Shown in pieces: positions 19,698-30,579 of a stretch of 64,000 nt of DNA; the first letter of the stretch is position 1, and every line of letters begins with the position of its first letter. The translations under genes and the position numbers were made by a program. A model generated the notes under the pieces. The model was not told the DNA's origin and searched no databases. It worked only from the letters and a program-made list of their open reading frames with translations. Origin of the DNA: Pseudofabraea citricarpa. Its lineage: Eukaryota; Ascomycota; Leotiomycetes; Helotiales; Dermateaceae. Location: positions 372,001 to 436,000 of the forward strand of contig JAPWGK010000006.1 of assembly GCA_029641185.1 (NCBI GenBank), in the 5' to 3' direction.

Positions 19698-22600
19698 TCA
19701 AGACATGAAATTCTTCCACTTGTTCTTCAGCCCAGCAGCTGCCTCGTCGAACTGCTGTGAACCCACTGGTTTTTGAACAAACCCCTGCAACCGGCCCATT
19801 CCAAAACTTCCCTGGGAATTACTAGCAGAAGAATTATCATAGCTGGGTGCCGAATAGCCAGTGTTATAACCTGGAGCAGGAGGATTAGGCTGTGGTGGTT
19901 GAGCATAATATGCTGGCTGTTGCGCATTGGGTGGGCTGCTCCACTGCTGGCTCCAATTCTGACCTTGGGTATTCGGTGCTGGGTTGTTGTAAACCTGGGG
20001 TTGGTAGTTCTGGTTGTAAGGTACATTTTCAGGGATTTTTGCTGGTATTAATGGAGGATCTGAGGGAGGAGATAAGTCTCCAGGTAGCCGACGTCGACCG
20101 ATTTGTAGTCCAGGAGGAAGTGAGTTCCTGATAGAAGATGGGGCTTGCTCGCCATTGTCAGCTTCGGTTGGAGGTCGACTTCCAAAGCTTCCTGCTACTT
20201 CCTTTCGTGGAACGGAGTATCTTTGAGTCACTTGTGGTCGTTCGGGTACATATACGTTTTGTTGCATCGACATTGGGCGACTAGAGTTGGAGTTTTCGGT
20301 TGTTCCGACAGGATCAGAATTGAATTGCTGCTTGAATCCCTGATACATTGAGGAGAAATGCTCATTCAGCTGTCCGCCTGAAAAGCCCAAAGACGAAGAA
20401 GGGTTGTTTTGAGAAAATAATCCTGGGTCCGAATTATTTTGATGTGATGATTCTTCACTATATAGATTTCGAACTTGGCCCTGTGAGATTATCTTGTCAG
20501 TCAACTCTTGGAATATCTTGGAATGACCTCTTTTACCTGTGTCATACTGGGCCTTGACAACTTAGCAGTCTCCAAAGCATCTGTCAGTATTTGTTTGATA
20601 CCCTCATAAACCTCAATAGCTTGAGCTTCTTCGACATCAACTTCGTCATCTTCCGAATCGTTATCATCGTCATCTTCATCTTCATCTTCATCGTTTTCAT
20701 CGTCGTCGTCACTTTCAGCTTCGTCTTCATCTTCATCCTCGTCGTCCTCATCGTCATTATCTTCATCGTTGTCGCCTTCGTACTCATTCTGTGCAATTTC
20801 TGCTTTTGATAATGGTGTCTCCAGGGCGTCCAAAATGGATTCGTATCGTTCACTCTTAGCGTCAACGTCCGCGCCATTCTCGAGAAGTAACTTGACAGCA
20901 TCAGGGTGTCGGAAGTGAACTGCGTTATACAGTGCTGCTGAAATCATTTGCGGTGAGGGCTTCTTCTCCTGATCCAGTAATACTCGCATCAGCTCCAAAT
21001 TACCCATCGAGGCAGCGGCCCCAATTGCACTTCCATAGTAACCACCCTCGAAAGTTGGATCGGCGCCGTGTTCCAGCAACATTTTGACTTCTTCTTCCGA
21101 TTCCGTGTAACATGCGACCTGGAGTACGTTGTCATACTTGCCACCTCGAAGGTTAACATCGCCCCCACTTGCAATCAAGCTCTCTAGCACAGGTATGTAG
21201 GCTTTAAGAGCAGCCCATGTTACAACACTTCCGTAATTTTCACTGACTGCGTTAACATTTGCTCCGCGTGATACTAAAGCATCCACTAGCTCTTGAGAGT
21301 CGCGGCCGACAGCGGCATGTAACGCAGTTCCGTGTTTGCCTCCTTGAGAATTTGTATCTGCATCACGGCCCAGCAGTAGCTCAACGATTTCTAGCTCTCC
21401 AGAATGTACTGCCGCTTGCAAAGCCGTGTGGAATGTGCCGCCGATAATGTTAACATCTGCTCCGTGCTCTAATAGGAGTTTGACCACTTCAATGTTGCCG
21501 TATGATGCGGCGAGCTGTAGAGGAGTATTCTTTTCGCCACCTTCCTGGTTGACATTTACGCCACTCTCAAGAAGCACTTTTATACACTCGCAATTCCCAG
21601 TCTCCGTAGCTCGGTAAAGTGCACCACCCCATTTCCCGATGACTTGAATGTTCGAACCCTTTTCGATCAAGAGCCTTACACTGTCTGTATCACCTGATGC
21701 AGCAGCCATAGTAAAAGCTATGTCTCCATCATCATCAACATAATGAACGTCAGCTCCCCGATCACAAAGGAGCTCAAGTGTTGACCGAGGCAACTCGAAT
21801 GCTGCGTGCACAAGTGTTGAACCGTTGGCGTCTCCACCTTTCACATTAACCTCTGCATTGTGCTCCAAAAGAAGTTCAAGAATATCTCCATGCCCGTAGT
21901 TTGCAGCAGCAATAAGTGGATAAGAAAGTGCGCCACCTTCGACATTTGGATCGGCTCCTTTAGAAAGTAGAAATTTAGCGATATCGAACCTGTTGGCACA
22001 ACATGCGGCCTGGAGGGGATTTCCGTATTGTCCAGATTTTGGGGCATTAATGGCTGCTCCGCGTTCAACAAGAAGTTCCACGTTAAGAAGAGACCCTTGG
22101 AATGCAGCAGCTTGAAGAGCAGTACCATAGGTATGGTCCCCATAAACTTTGTTTGGATCCGCATTGTGATCAAGAAGCATCTGCACCATCTCTTCATTGC
22201 CATCATAAGCAGCAGCTTGGAGCGCATTTCCGAACCTGTTTGTATGTTAGCTCTATTTTTCCTATGGGCGCCGTCAGATATTTTTCACGTACTCTTGACC
22301 TTCGGCATTTGGATTCGCACCCATTTCGAGTAAAACACCGACAGTTTCCACATGTTGAAAATCAGCGGCTTCGTACAAAGCATTACTTATTTCTTCAGGT
22401 GTGATATCTTTGTTGCCCAGAATCTTCAAAACATCAGGGAAGCCATTGCTAGCTGCGTACGCGAAAGCCTTGTTTCGCTTCAGAGCTGGGCATCTCTCAA
22501 CAAGTAGTTTCACACAATCAAGCTGATTATGCTCGACTGCATAGTCCAAAGCTTGGTCGTGAGAAAGCGGATCCCTGTCATGCTCAAGAATTATCTCTAC

Positions 22601-25600
22601 ACATTCCGGGTAGCCTTCCTGGGCGGCTAGTGCTAGTGGATACATGCCGTCTGAGTCTGCTATGTCAAAACGGCAACCTTGTTCAAGGAGGTATTTGACT
22701 ACTTCAGGATGGCCTTGGTAAGACGCGACACCAACTGCATTTCCAAGGTCGTACTTTCTTTCGGGGTTCAACTCAGCTCCTTTGGATAGCAGTAGTTTGA
22801 CAATCTCGAGGTTTCCAACATCTGCAGCAGCATTGAGAGGCAAATCTTCGTCGCCTCCAACTGAGTTTGGATCTGCTCCTCTGTTTAGCAGAAGCTGTAC
22901 TACAGGTAAGAATTCTTCCTCGATGGCAATGTACAATGGTGTACCACGAGCTTTGTTCAAAACATCAATCGTAGCACCCTTATCCATCAGGTACTCAGCT
23001 ACCTCAACACTTCCCGATGAGGCAGCACCATGCAGTGGCGTAAACCAAGTAATGCCATCTTCTGCAGTTCCATTGGGATCGGCACCTTCTTCACAGAGCT
23101 TTTGCACCATGTTCATACGTCCTCTTTTACATGCCCAGAACAGTGGCTGATGACCATTACTATCTGCCATGCTTAGCTCGACCCTGTGCGCTTCATCACG
23201 TAATAACAAGTCTGCAAGAGGTACATAGCCGAAGTAAGCCGCAATGTGAAGAGCTGTGAACTTGACATCGAACTCGGCCTCTGCATTCAGATCTTGATAT
23301 GATTTGGACCATTCAGCTCGTTCCTCGGATCCCAAAACCCAGAAAACTTCTTCGAGGCCGAAGCTCTCAACAATATCTGGAGTAGCTTCCAGAGCATGCT
23401 CAATCCATTTCGTATATGGATAGGTCAGTGGCATCAGAATCTGTTCATCTTTTTCTTTTTTGGATTCTACTGGCTCCAGGACCACGGTTTCGTCGGCTTC
23501 ATCTGCATCTTTATCCTCGTCATCTGCATCCTCATCCTCATCATCTGTATCTTTGTCTTCATCTTCATGTGCAGTTTCGTTTTCCACATTAGCTTTCCGC
23601 ACGGCAGCCCTCACATACTCAAAGCAACGAAGCGCAATGATCCCATGTTGAATCTGCTCGGATGGCATCGAAAGCCAATCATCGGCTTTTGATTTGAGGT
23701 AGTCTCGAACCGAATTATAACTCAGCTGAACCTTCAATTTGCCGTCATCGTTGGTAATTTGAGTGAAGGCGCCACATCTCCGCACGTGTTTCATAATAGC
23801 TTCTTCATTGTTTCGTTCTTCTTCAGGAAGATCTGCAATTATGGCAAGTTCGAACAGTGTTGGCGGTTGATAGACGAGGAGTAGAGAACGTAATATTTCC
23901 TTACTGCACTCAACATCTAGGCCCGACACGCTCAGAACCTATATGGATAAGTTAGACACGAACTAGATTTTGATGAAGACAAACAAGTATGGTTCACTTA
24001 CCCGTCGAGAAAGCTGGTCATACATAGGTCCCAGGTCAGACGGCAGGCTCTCAAGGTGTTGTCGAATAGTGCTATAGTTCGAATTGTCATATTCAAGCTC
24101 CAAGCAGACAAGATTTACCCAATCTAAATTCGACTTTCCCTCGGCTCTGAAACTTATATAACTCTTAGCATAATACTCCAACGAGCGGCTATAGCCCTTT
24201 CTATTGGATACTTCGCCAATCCTTTCAGCAACAAGTTTGCGTAGAGCATCATTCTGTTTCGTCGAATTACTTCCGTCGTCCAGATTGATACGCTCTGATC
24301 CTTGCAAAGCTTTCTGGATGTCTTGCCGTGATACACTTAGGAACAACCATTTTACGACAGGTGCACTTCCATCTTCGTCCTCTAGAACCGGAGGCTTCCA
24401 CGATTCAAATAGTTGGAGAAATTCTTTCCGAGACTCAGAATCGATCTGGTCCAGGCCACTGATCAGAAAGTAGACGGTCCCAAGTGACGGATCAACTAAT
24501 GCAGACTGTAGACAGTTCCATAAGAACGAAAGAGAACTGAAATCGAATGGCTGTGAGCCCTTTTGGCCTGGTTTAGATCTGTTTTCCTCTGTGAAGAAAT
24601 GGCGAATAAGAAAACGCTTCGTTTTCAAGAGCTGCCAGACTAACGTCTTGAGAACATTAATAGCTTTACTCTTGTTTCTATCCTGCTCATCACAGAAGAA
24701 GTATGCGAAGGCTGGCGAGTCATCTCTGTTGCGATCGACATTGGCTATTTGATCCAAGTCATCTACCATCGAGACAGCGGCCTTAGTTTTCCCCATTCCT
24801 GGACTTCCTGAGATCCAGAAGTTAAGGTGTTCTTTGGTTTCTTTCCATACTTTGTACTTTTTATCTTCCAGGATCCAGGAAGGACTTGTGCCCTGAACAG
24901 ATCTAATAGCATTGAGATCCTTCTTGAGGTTGAGAACCTCTAGGCTTTCTAGGATACGCTCTGTTCTAGAGTCGTTTAGATAATCTTGTCGTACAGCTTT
25001 TAAGATGTTATTATAATATCCCACTGCTTTTCGTTGACCAACTTACAGTCTTGTCGTGATTTCATAAGCTTGAAGGCTTTCATAAAAAGTTCCTTTAGAG
25101 TACCCGAAACATCTTTGTACTGAACGTCTTTTGGGCCTTCGAATTTGTTCATCTGGCTATGGGTGCGAGCCCAAGGGTGGTTTGGATAACCTTCGAAAGT
25201 TGATGACTTTTTGCTCGCAATAACTACCTGTTCAAGTATCAGTAAAAGCTACGCCGGAGATCATGTTACTTTCTCCCGTTTTGAATATCTTTCCAACGTC
25301 CCATTCTGGCTTTGACATGGTATTCTCTGTTTCGTAGTAACATATGAGCTCGATCGATGCCTTCCTGGCATCTCCCAGGAAGTCGTTAGCAAGATCATCG
25401 AGTTCGATCGATCCAGACTTCAAAGAGCGAAGAAGGTCATTGTATTTAGCAAGGCCGATCGTATCCCCAGCCATACTAATTAGATGAGCGAATGGCTGAG
25501 CATCTGATCCTCTGAATGGAGTTCCGAGAAATATGCAGGAGGTTATACAGCTAAATATTCCCGGATAATCCTCCGGTCGACGCTTGGCTTCCGAGACCGC

Positions 25601-26203
25601 CTGTCAACGTTAGGAATAATCCATCGACAAGGACGATTAAAACTTACTTTAGTAACCACGAGACCACCCAAACTGTGACCAAGGAATATTATCGGTCGCT
25701 TGCTATTTTTCTACACTCGACTTTAGTGACAGATTTCCTGGTATTTGATATGTTGCTTACACCGTGTCTCTCAAGATGGATATGATGGAGCAAGTCGTCG
25801 GCAATGGATGAGATGCGAGTTTGGACTGCATCAGGTCCATACCATTGTGACCTGTACCCAAAAACGCTTATTCTTGCATCCGGAACAACTTTTTGAAGCA
25901 TGCTTTCATCTCTCAACCAATGTACGTTCTGAGACATCCATGTTCGTGTCATGTCTGAGCCCAGCCCAGGAACGGCAATGATGCTTTTTATGTTTAGCTA
26001 AATCTTGCTCATGGACTCAAATAACTCACTCAATACATGCTGCAGGATTTTTCACGAACGAAGGAGGTGTATAGAGCACATTCAACCCTTGAGTAACTTC
26101 CTATACTTATTGTTACTCGGGTACTTACACAATTGAATATCTAAAGACTTCTTTTTACCTGTTTATCAAATTTGGAGTGCTTCTTCGCTGGAACTGTAGC
26201 CAT
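19698..26203 (-). CDS. NLR-like protein: alpha/beta-hydrolase, NACHT NTPase, ankyrin repeats
   Basis: Ten exons: 26159-26203, 26030-26100, 25761-25983, 25648-25710, 25270-25600, 25047-25223, 24002-24996, 22293-23938, 20537-22235, 19698-20480 (2010 residues). Residues 1-300 form a serine-esterase/lipase-like alpha/beta-hydrolase domain with IIAVPGLGSD and the nucleophile elbow FLGHSLGG (Ser about 126). A NACHT-type STAND NTPase follows, with Walker A GSPGMGKT at about 367-374. Ankyrin repeats run from about 860 to 1650, with an acidic insert near 760-790 and a longer acidic tract near 1655-1715. The last exon adds a Pro/Gln/Asn/Ser-rich tail. This architecture is a fungal NOD-like receptor, a class linked to heterokaryon incompatibility and non-self recognition. 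The gene is divergent from a membrane protein. Junction of the last exon is in phase but least certain. Confidence 0.85.
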
Positions 26204-26751
26204 TTTGGAGAAGGCCAGTCACGCTAGAGCCAGCGAGCCAAAATCATAGGAATACTCAGTGCTTAAGAGAGCGAAGAGAAAAGTCAATCAATGCTTTGTG
26301 ATTGTAAGAGGAAAAGAAGGAAGGAAGGACGGACCATCTGATCATATAAGACCAGAAAGTTGAAACGCTGACATAGCTTCCACTGGTACCGACCCGCCGG
26401 GGGACGAAGGGACATTGATCGGCACATGCGCCACGCCTTAAAGTCGTAATTTACGACTCCAAATTGTCTAACTAAGCGTGGCCCAGGCTTTTGAGGCTCC
26501 CGTGCCCCTCGGCGAATAGCAAAAATCATTTTTGGCCCCCAGTGTGCCCACTTACATGGTTCGTCCCGTGCCACACACTAGTGCTTATCTCCACCCCCCT
26601 TGCTGGTTGCTCAGCTGAAAGTCTTGACAACATCAATATGCATGATCCTTTCTCTCCAATAATTGAATCCACTATTCCTTCGAACATGTCACTATTTCAC
26701 CACTCTTAATAGCTGTGTCTGCTGCTTCTGCAATATTATCAGCGTGGCCTC
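26204..26751. promoter_or_regulatory. Divergent promoter region of NLR and membrane protein
   Basis: 548 bp separates the two ATG codons, so both genes could share control elements. No specific site identified. Confidence 0.4.
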
Positions 26752-27795
26752 ATGGACTTACCACCGGCCTCAGCACCATCGAGATCTATCTTTGATTCTC
26801 GGCCAGGTTATTTTCAGCCCCCATTCTCAAGAGACGCCGGCCAAGTTCCATATCCCCGGATCCAATGCGAGGATGCACTTTCTCAACTGTCGGTTAAGCG
26901 ACTTGATACTATTTGCGAGCATCTCTGGCTTGCTGGTCGCCCCCAATCAGACTCTTCGAGAAAGGCATCGCTGTACCGCCTGAAAGCAACCGGATCAAGT
27001 TTCATTATTTATGAGCAAGCAGACCTACATCTATTGTGGGGTAATGGGGTGATATATATGAAACCTTTACCTAGCTGTTTGCTGAATTTCGACTTTTGGC
27101 AAGCTACTTTATGCTTTTCGGCTGCTAAGTGGAGTTCTGATCACGAGGGTATGTGATTCCAAAGGAACCCAGGCAAGCGGTCGTAATAATGACTGTGCAA
27201 TACAGATATCGTCAACGGAGCACTTGGTTTGCTTTTTTCTTATACTTGGCTCATCAGGTGGGAGAGTGATCTTCGAATCGCCCACGCCGAGGGGCTTATT
27301 AGCACAGACGTCGACTACGATACTTGGATGGCACTCAGATCCTCATTTCTTTCTACTTTCGATCGGAACCAGTTACAACTACCGTGGCTAGCATGGCGCT
27401 ATGATTTTGCGGAACTCAGGGTAAACCGAATCAATCTGATATGGCGCCTCAGACCTCGAATTCCGTACGATTTGTCCTCTCTTGTCCGGGGATATCAGAA
27501 CCCCTACCACTTTTACACGAGCTTCTTCGAGCAGAATTTCAGCATCGTGATAGTTATCTTTGTTTATATCACAGTGGTATTGTCTGCCATGCAAGTGGGA
27601 TTATCGACGGATAAACTTCAATCAAGTGGCAGTTTCCAGCAAGCCTGTTTGGGGTTCACTGTTTTCTGTATCATATTACCTGTCATAGTACTTGTGGTTG
27701 TGATGGTTCTATTCGTTACTCTGCTGTTTTTCAATTGGTGGATAACGCTAAGGCATCTGAAGTCCGTGGAACCACCTGGGTCTGACCACAGCTAA
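26752..27795 (+). CDS. Fungal membrane protein with two C-terminal TM segments
   Basis: Two exons, 26752-27148 and 27206-27795 (328 residues). The N-terminal part has SIFDSRPGYFQPPFSRDAG and VKRLDTICEHLWLAGRP, a pattern I associate with a conserved but uncharacterised family in Leotiomycetes; this is recollection, not a search. The middle is soluble with many Trp and Arg. Two hydrophobic segments lie near the C-terminus (FSIVIVIFVYITVVLSAMQ and FCIILPVIVLVVVMVLFVTL), ending in a short hydrophilic tail. It is divergently paired with the NLR gene. Function unknown; a membrane effector or sensor partner of the NLR is a possibility only. Confidence 0.8.
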
Positions 27796-28167
27796 TTAAA
27801 GAAGCATTTTGTGTTAACTAGCCTTATCCCATGTGACATTATACTTCATGTTACAATCCCATCTAGTACAAGTCTTCGAGTTGATGTATTATTCGCTTGA
27901 AAGCTCCTAAATTAGGCTCGGGCATAGCTCTGTGTGCTTCTTATCTCCCTAATGACAATAGTAAATTTTTAATATGAAAACAGTTTTAACAGTCCAAAGG
28001 TAAGAAGAAAATATATAAATTTCATGTAGAACAAATAAACATAAGTTATTAGTATTGTTTATAGTTACATGAGTGAACCTTACAACATATTGATTTCGCT
28101 TAACCCACAAGCGGGGCGCGGGGTAGAATGCGCACACAGTCACCGAGGCATTGTAGAAAAAAATGGC
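27796..28167. other. Intergenic downstream of the membrane protein
   Basis: AT-rich. The octamer CACCGAGG at 28141-28148 repeats the 5' acceptor strand of the adjacent tRNA-Tyr; probably chance. Confidence 0.4.
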
Positions 28168-28173
28168 AAAAAA
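28168..28173 (-). terminator. Pol III terminator of tRNA-Tyr
   Basis: On the minus strand a T6 run starts six bases after the discriminator A; a second T7 run lies at 28157-28163. Confidence 0.75.
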
Positions 28174-28199
28174 GATAGTCCCTCAGGCGCGAGTCGAAC

Positions 28200-28261
28200 C
28201 TGGTACATGTGTTAGCACATGTCTGAGAGAAATTTGTTTGTTGATTGGATGAGGCACTTAC
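28200..28261 (-). other. tRNA-Tyr intron D (62 nt, GTAAGT...TGCTAAC...CAG)
   Basis: Interrupts the 5' strand of the T stem between its fourth and fifth bases. It has donor GTAAGTG, branch TGCTAAC (CTAAC at 28211-28215) and acceptor TACCAG. The branch point sits in the loop of a perfect 7-bp hairpin (28205-28222). Confidence 0.85.
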
Positions 28262-28276
28262 GCGCGACATTCCGGT

Positions 28277-28290
28277 GATCTGAATCACAA
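28277..28290 (-). other. Canonical tRNA intron at 37/38 of tRNA-Tyr (14 nt)
   Basis: Located one base 3' of the anticodon, as in nearly all eukaryotic tRNA-Tyr genes. GTGAT pairs with ATCAC across TCAG, extending the anticodon helix as in normal pre-tRNAs. Confidence 0.82.
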
Positions 28291-28296
28291 TTACAG

Positions 28297-28350
28297 CTGG
28301 AGAAGGATGTTAGTGAGAGCTTGAGAGAGAGGAGATTGAGGAGGACTAAC
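28297..28350 (-). other. tRNA-Tyr intron B (54 nt, GTTAGT...CACTAAC...CAG)
   Basis: Interrupts the tRNA between bases 31 and 32, at the 5' edge of the anticodon loop. It is pyrimidine-rich, with branch CTAAC (28309-28313) and acceptor CTCCAG. Confidence 0.85.
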
Positions 28351-28375
28351 CCGGACGCCATAAACCAACTAGACG

Positions 28376-28435
28376 CTATTGAAGATGTTAGAAACCGTTA
28401 CAAACGTGGACGTTTGTGGTGTTGTGTTAACTTAC
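28376..28435 (-). other. tRNA-Tyr intron A (60 nt, GTAAGT...TTTCTAAC...TAG)
   Basis: Interrupts the tRNA between bases 8 and 9. It has a consensus 5' splice site GTAAGTT, branch-like CTAAC (28387-28391) and terminal AATAG. A 7-bp inverted repeat (28401-28416) lies in the middle. Confidence 0.82.
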
Positions 28436-28443
28436 ACCGAGGG

Positions 28444-29847
28444 TTTTTATTTGTTGGCGCTGTTTTCGTTATTCGACCTTTTATTATACAGCCCGGTTCG
28501 CACCAGTGGTTGCAGTGACTTTAGTGGGGCACGGCCTTCGCAATACTCACATGAAAACAATGGGAAGCATGGATTGCACTAATACTCTGAAGGCTTCCCC
28601 ATTCTGTTCCGTCCCTGATACCTCAGCCGATATCTTTAATTCTATATTTTCTTTTAGCTAGCAAAGTCGGAAGTAGGAAGACGACACCACACACAAAAGT
28701 TATCATAGCTTCTGAGCGAAAAGTAAAGTTAAGCGAGCAATAATCCAAATCAACTTGTGTTATTAGTGAATTATAAGTGTCAAGATCTATAGATCCGGTA
28801 CTATAATCAAGGAGTGTTTATATTAATAGAGAAACTATAACACTTCAAACAATCTATAGCGCAACTTAGAATTATGTACACGTATAAGGCTTTCCAAACC
28901 ATATAGTTGTATGTATTATAGGCATGCTCAGTAAAGGAACACTTAGTACGGTAGACAGTAGAAGTATGTTCAGAGTATATATAGTACAGGGTATATATAA
29001 TACAGGTATATTTGGCACAGCCACGTATCAAACCTCTAATTGAAGCCCTGCTATTACAGGATTGAACGCTTGTCAGGTGGTGTTGAAGGTTACATAGCCC
29101 GATCCTAGATTTGCCTTCTCTCATACAAGATAGCCAAGAAATTCCAAGCTGACCATGTCAACATAATATTCAAAAAATATTAATTAATTCTATTGAAAAT
29201 CATTAAAGGCACTACAATAACTAATGTCTATAAATCAAAAAGAATGGTGCTTAAGGATAAGCATAGGGTGGCATTGAGATCGAGCTTAACAAAAAAGATA
29301 ACTTGCATTTAGTTTTGAAATTGGTGGTATAAGCTAATGGGGCACTATACATAGGAACCTTTTGATTCTGAAGGGGCCCAGCTTCTCAATTTCATATGAA
29401 ACAACTGCTGAGAATACTCTTTCCACTAAGAGTTTCTACTGAAGCCACTTATGCGGCGCTTGAAAGGAAAGAAGTCGTGCTTGGGTGATGGCGGAACAAC
29501 GTGACTCCGACCCGGAAAGCACAAGACGAGGTTAAAGAACTCCGATACACACAACTTTCCTCAAACTTCTCTTTACAAACTTGTTTGCGCAAGGAAAGCT
29601 ATTTCAGTGGACAACTGTAGGCTCCAATACTATGTGCAAATCGCATGATGTTTTTGCTTCCCTTAAAGCTACATTTCTCACGGCATCCACGACTACCCCT
29701 CTATGCTCTGACGGCTAACATTTTCCGCCCTCGAGCTAATCCAGGTATGTCAAGCATAGGTAGGCCTAATAGTTTCCGTCATCGTGGTCAATTTCCCCAG
29801 CTTTTCAAGTCTATTATCACAATAAGCTAGATATTTCTCTACCCTCA
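28444..29847. other. Intergenic, AT-rich
   Basis: 1.4 kb without a supported gene. Short frames near 28807-29124 and 29645-29830 have low-complexity composition and no recognisable product. Confidence 0.45.
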
Positions 29848-30579
29848 ATGCCTTCTCTCTTTGTTATCGGGCACCTCAAGACCTCAGGTGGGGAAGCACG
29901 CCAGAGAGTTGTCGAAGCACTTACAAAAGTATCGAAATACTCCGAGGCACAAGAACCCGGCGTACTCAAGTTCTGTATAGCTGTACCGAGAGAGGGAGAT
30001 GATAAATCGGTATTCGCGATCGAGGAGTATAACACCAAGAGTTATTTACACAGCTAAAGACGATACTGATTCCCGGACAGATATGAAGACCAAGCTGCCA
30101 TGGACGGACATATGGACTCCGCAGCTGTCGCAGAGCTAATCAAGACCTTTGGTTCAGACGAGTCACTCTTCGCAAACGAGCCAGCAATATACGGCCTCCC
30201 ATCCAAACTGTCCACGGGCGCGAGCTTCACGCGACCAACACTTTCTAAGATTCCCGATCCATTTATCATATTTGCAAATTTTGGGTACAAAGAGGGAATG
30301 GCTTCGCAGGCAGCGAAAGGCTGGGATGAACTGGTCGGGAGCGTGCAGAATACTGAGGAAGGCACCTTGACGTATTCGATTCTGGAGGACAAGGAGAAGA
30401 GCTTTATTAGGACGGTAGAGGCGTATGACAGTTTGGAGTTTCTGCAACGCACACATATGAAGAGTCCTGCTCTTGCGGCGAATCAGAAACAGAACGGGGA
30501 TATGAGGACGGGTGAGAAGGAGGTATACAGATTGAGGATGGTGGCAGGGTATTTATATAAGGAGACCTCGAAGGCGTGA
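29848..30579 (+). CDS. Antibiotic biosynthesis monooxygenase (ABM)-like protein
   Basis: Two exons, 29848-30026 and 30081-30579 (225 residues). The sequence has two dimeric alpha/beta-barrel-like halves. The first begins MPSLFVIGHLKTSGG, with VFAIEEYEDQAAMDGHMDS at its end. The second begins PDPFIIFANFGYKEGM, followed by FIRTVEAYDSLEFLQRTHMKS. The EEY...DQAAMDGH pattern is typical of ABM-fold proteins, which include cofactor-free monooxygenases and heme or quinone-handling proteins. The intron joins GA|A TAT in phase. Substrate unknown. Confidence 0.8.

Larger units (their letters stand above)
28179..28443 (-). tRNA. tRNA-Tyr(GUA) interrupted by three GT-AG introns plus a canonical tRNA intron
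   Basis: Exons on the minus strand: 28436-28443, 28351-28375, 28262-28296 (with a 14-nt intron at 28277-28290) and 28179-28199. Joined, they give 75 nt. Acceptor CCCTCGG pairs with CTGAGGG, with discriminator A73. Bases 8-9 are TC. The D arm is GTC-TAGTTGGTTTAT-GGC. Anticodon stem TCCGG/CCGGA encloses loop CTGTAAA (anticodon GTA). The variable loop is ATGTC, and the T arm is GCGCG TTCGACT CGCGC. Lengths match yeast tRNA-Tyr at every position, and C1-G72 is the eukaryotic tRNA-Tyr identity pair. Box A (CGTCTAGTTGG) and box B (GGTTCGACTC) stay contiguous in the DNA, and a T6 terminator follows. The three long gaps look spliceosomal, not tRNA-endonuclease type. Whether it is expressed is unknown. 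Confidence 0.87.

Noticed and set aside
19698..20480. Treating the Pro/Gln-rich exon as a separate gene
   Set aside because: Its first in-frame ATG lies in the intron and the splice joins in phase to the ankyrin exon; I kept it in the NLR model with reduced certainty.
28321..28582. Plus-strand small frames over the tRNA-Tyr locus
   Set aside because: They overlap the tRNA exons and introns and show no protein family features.
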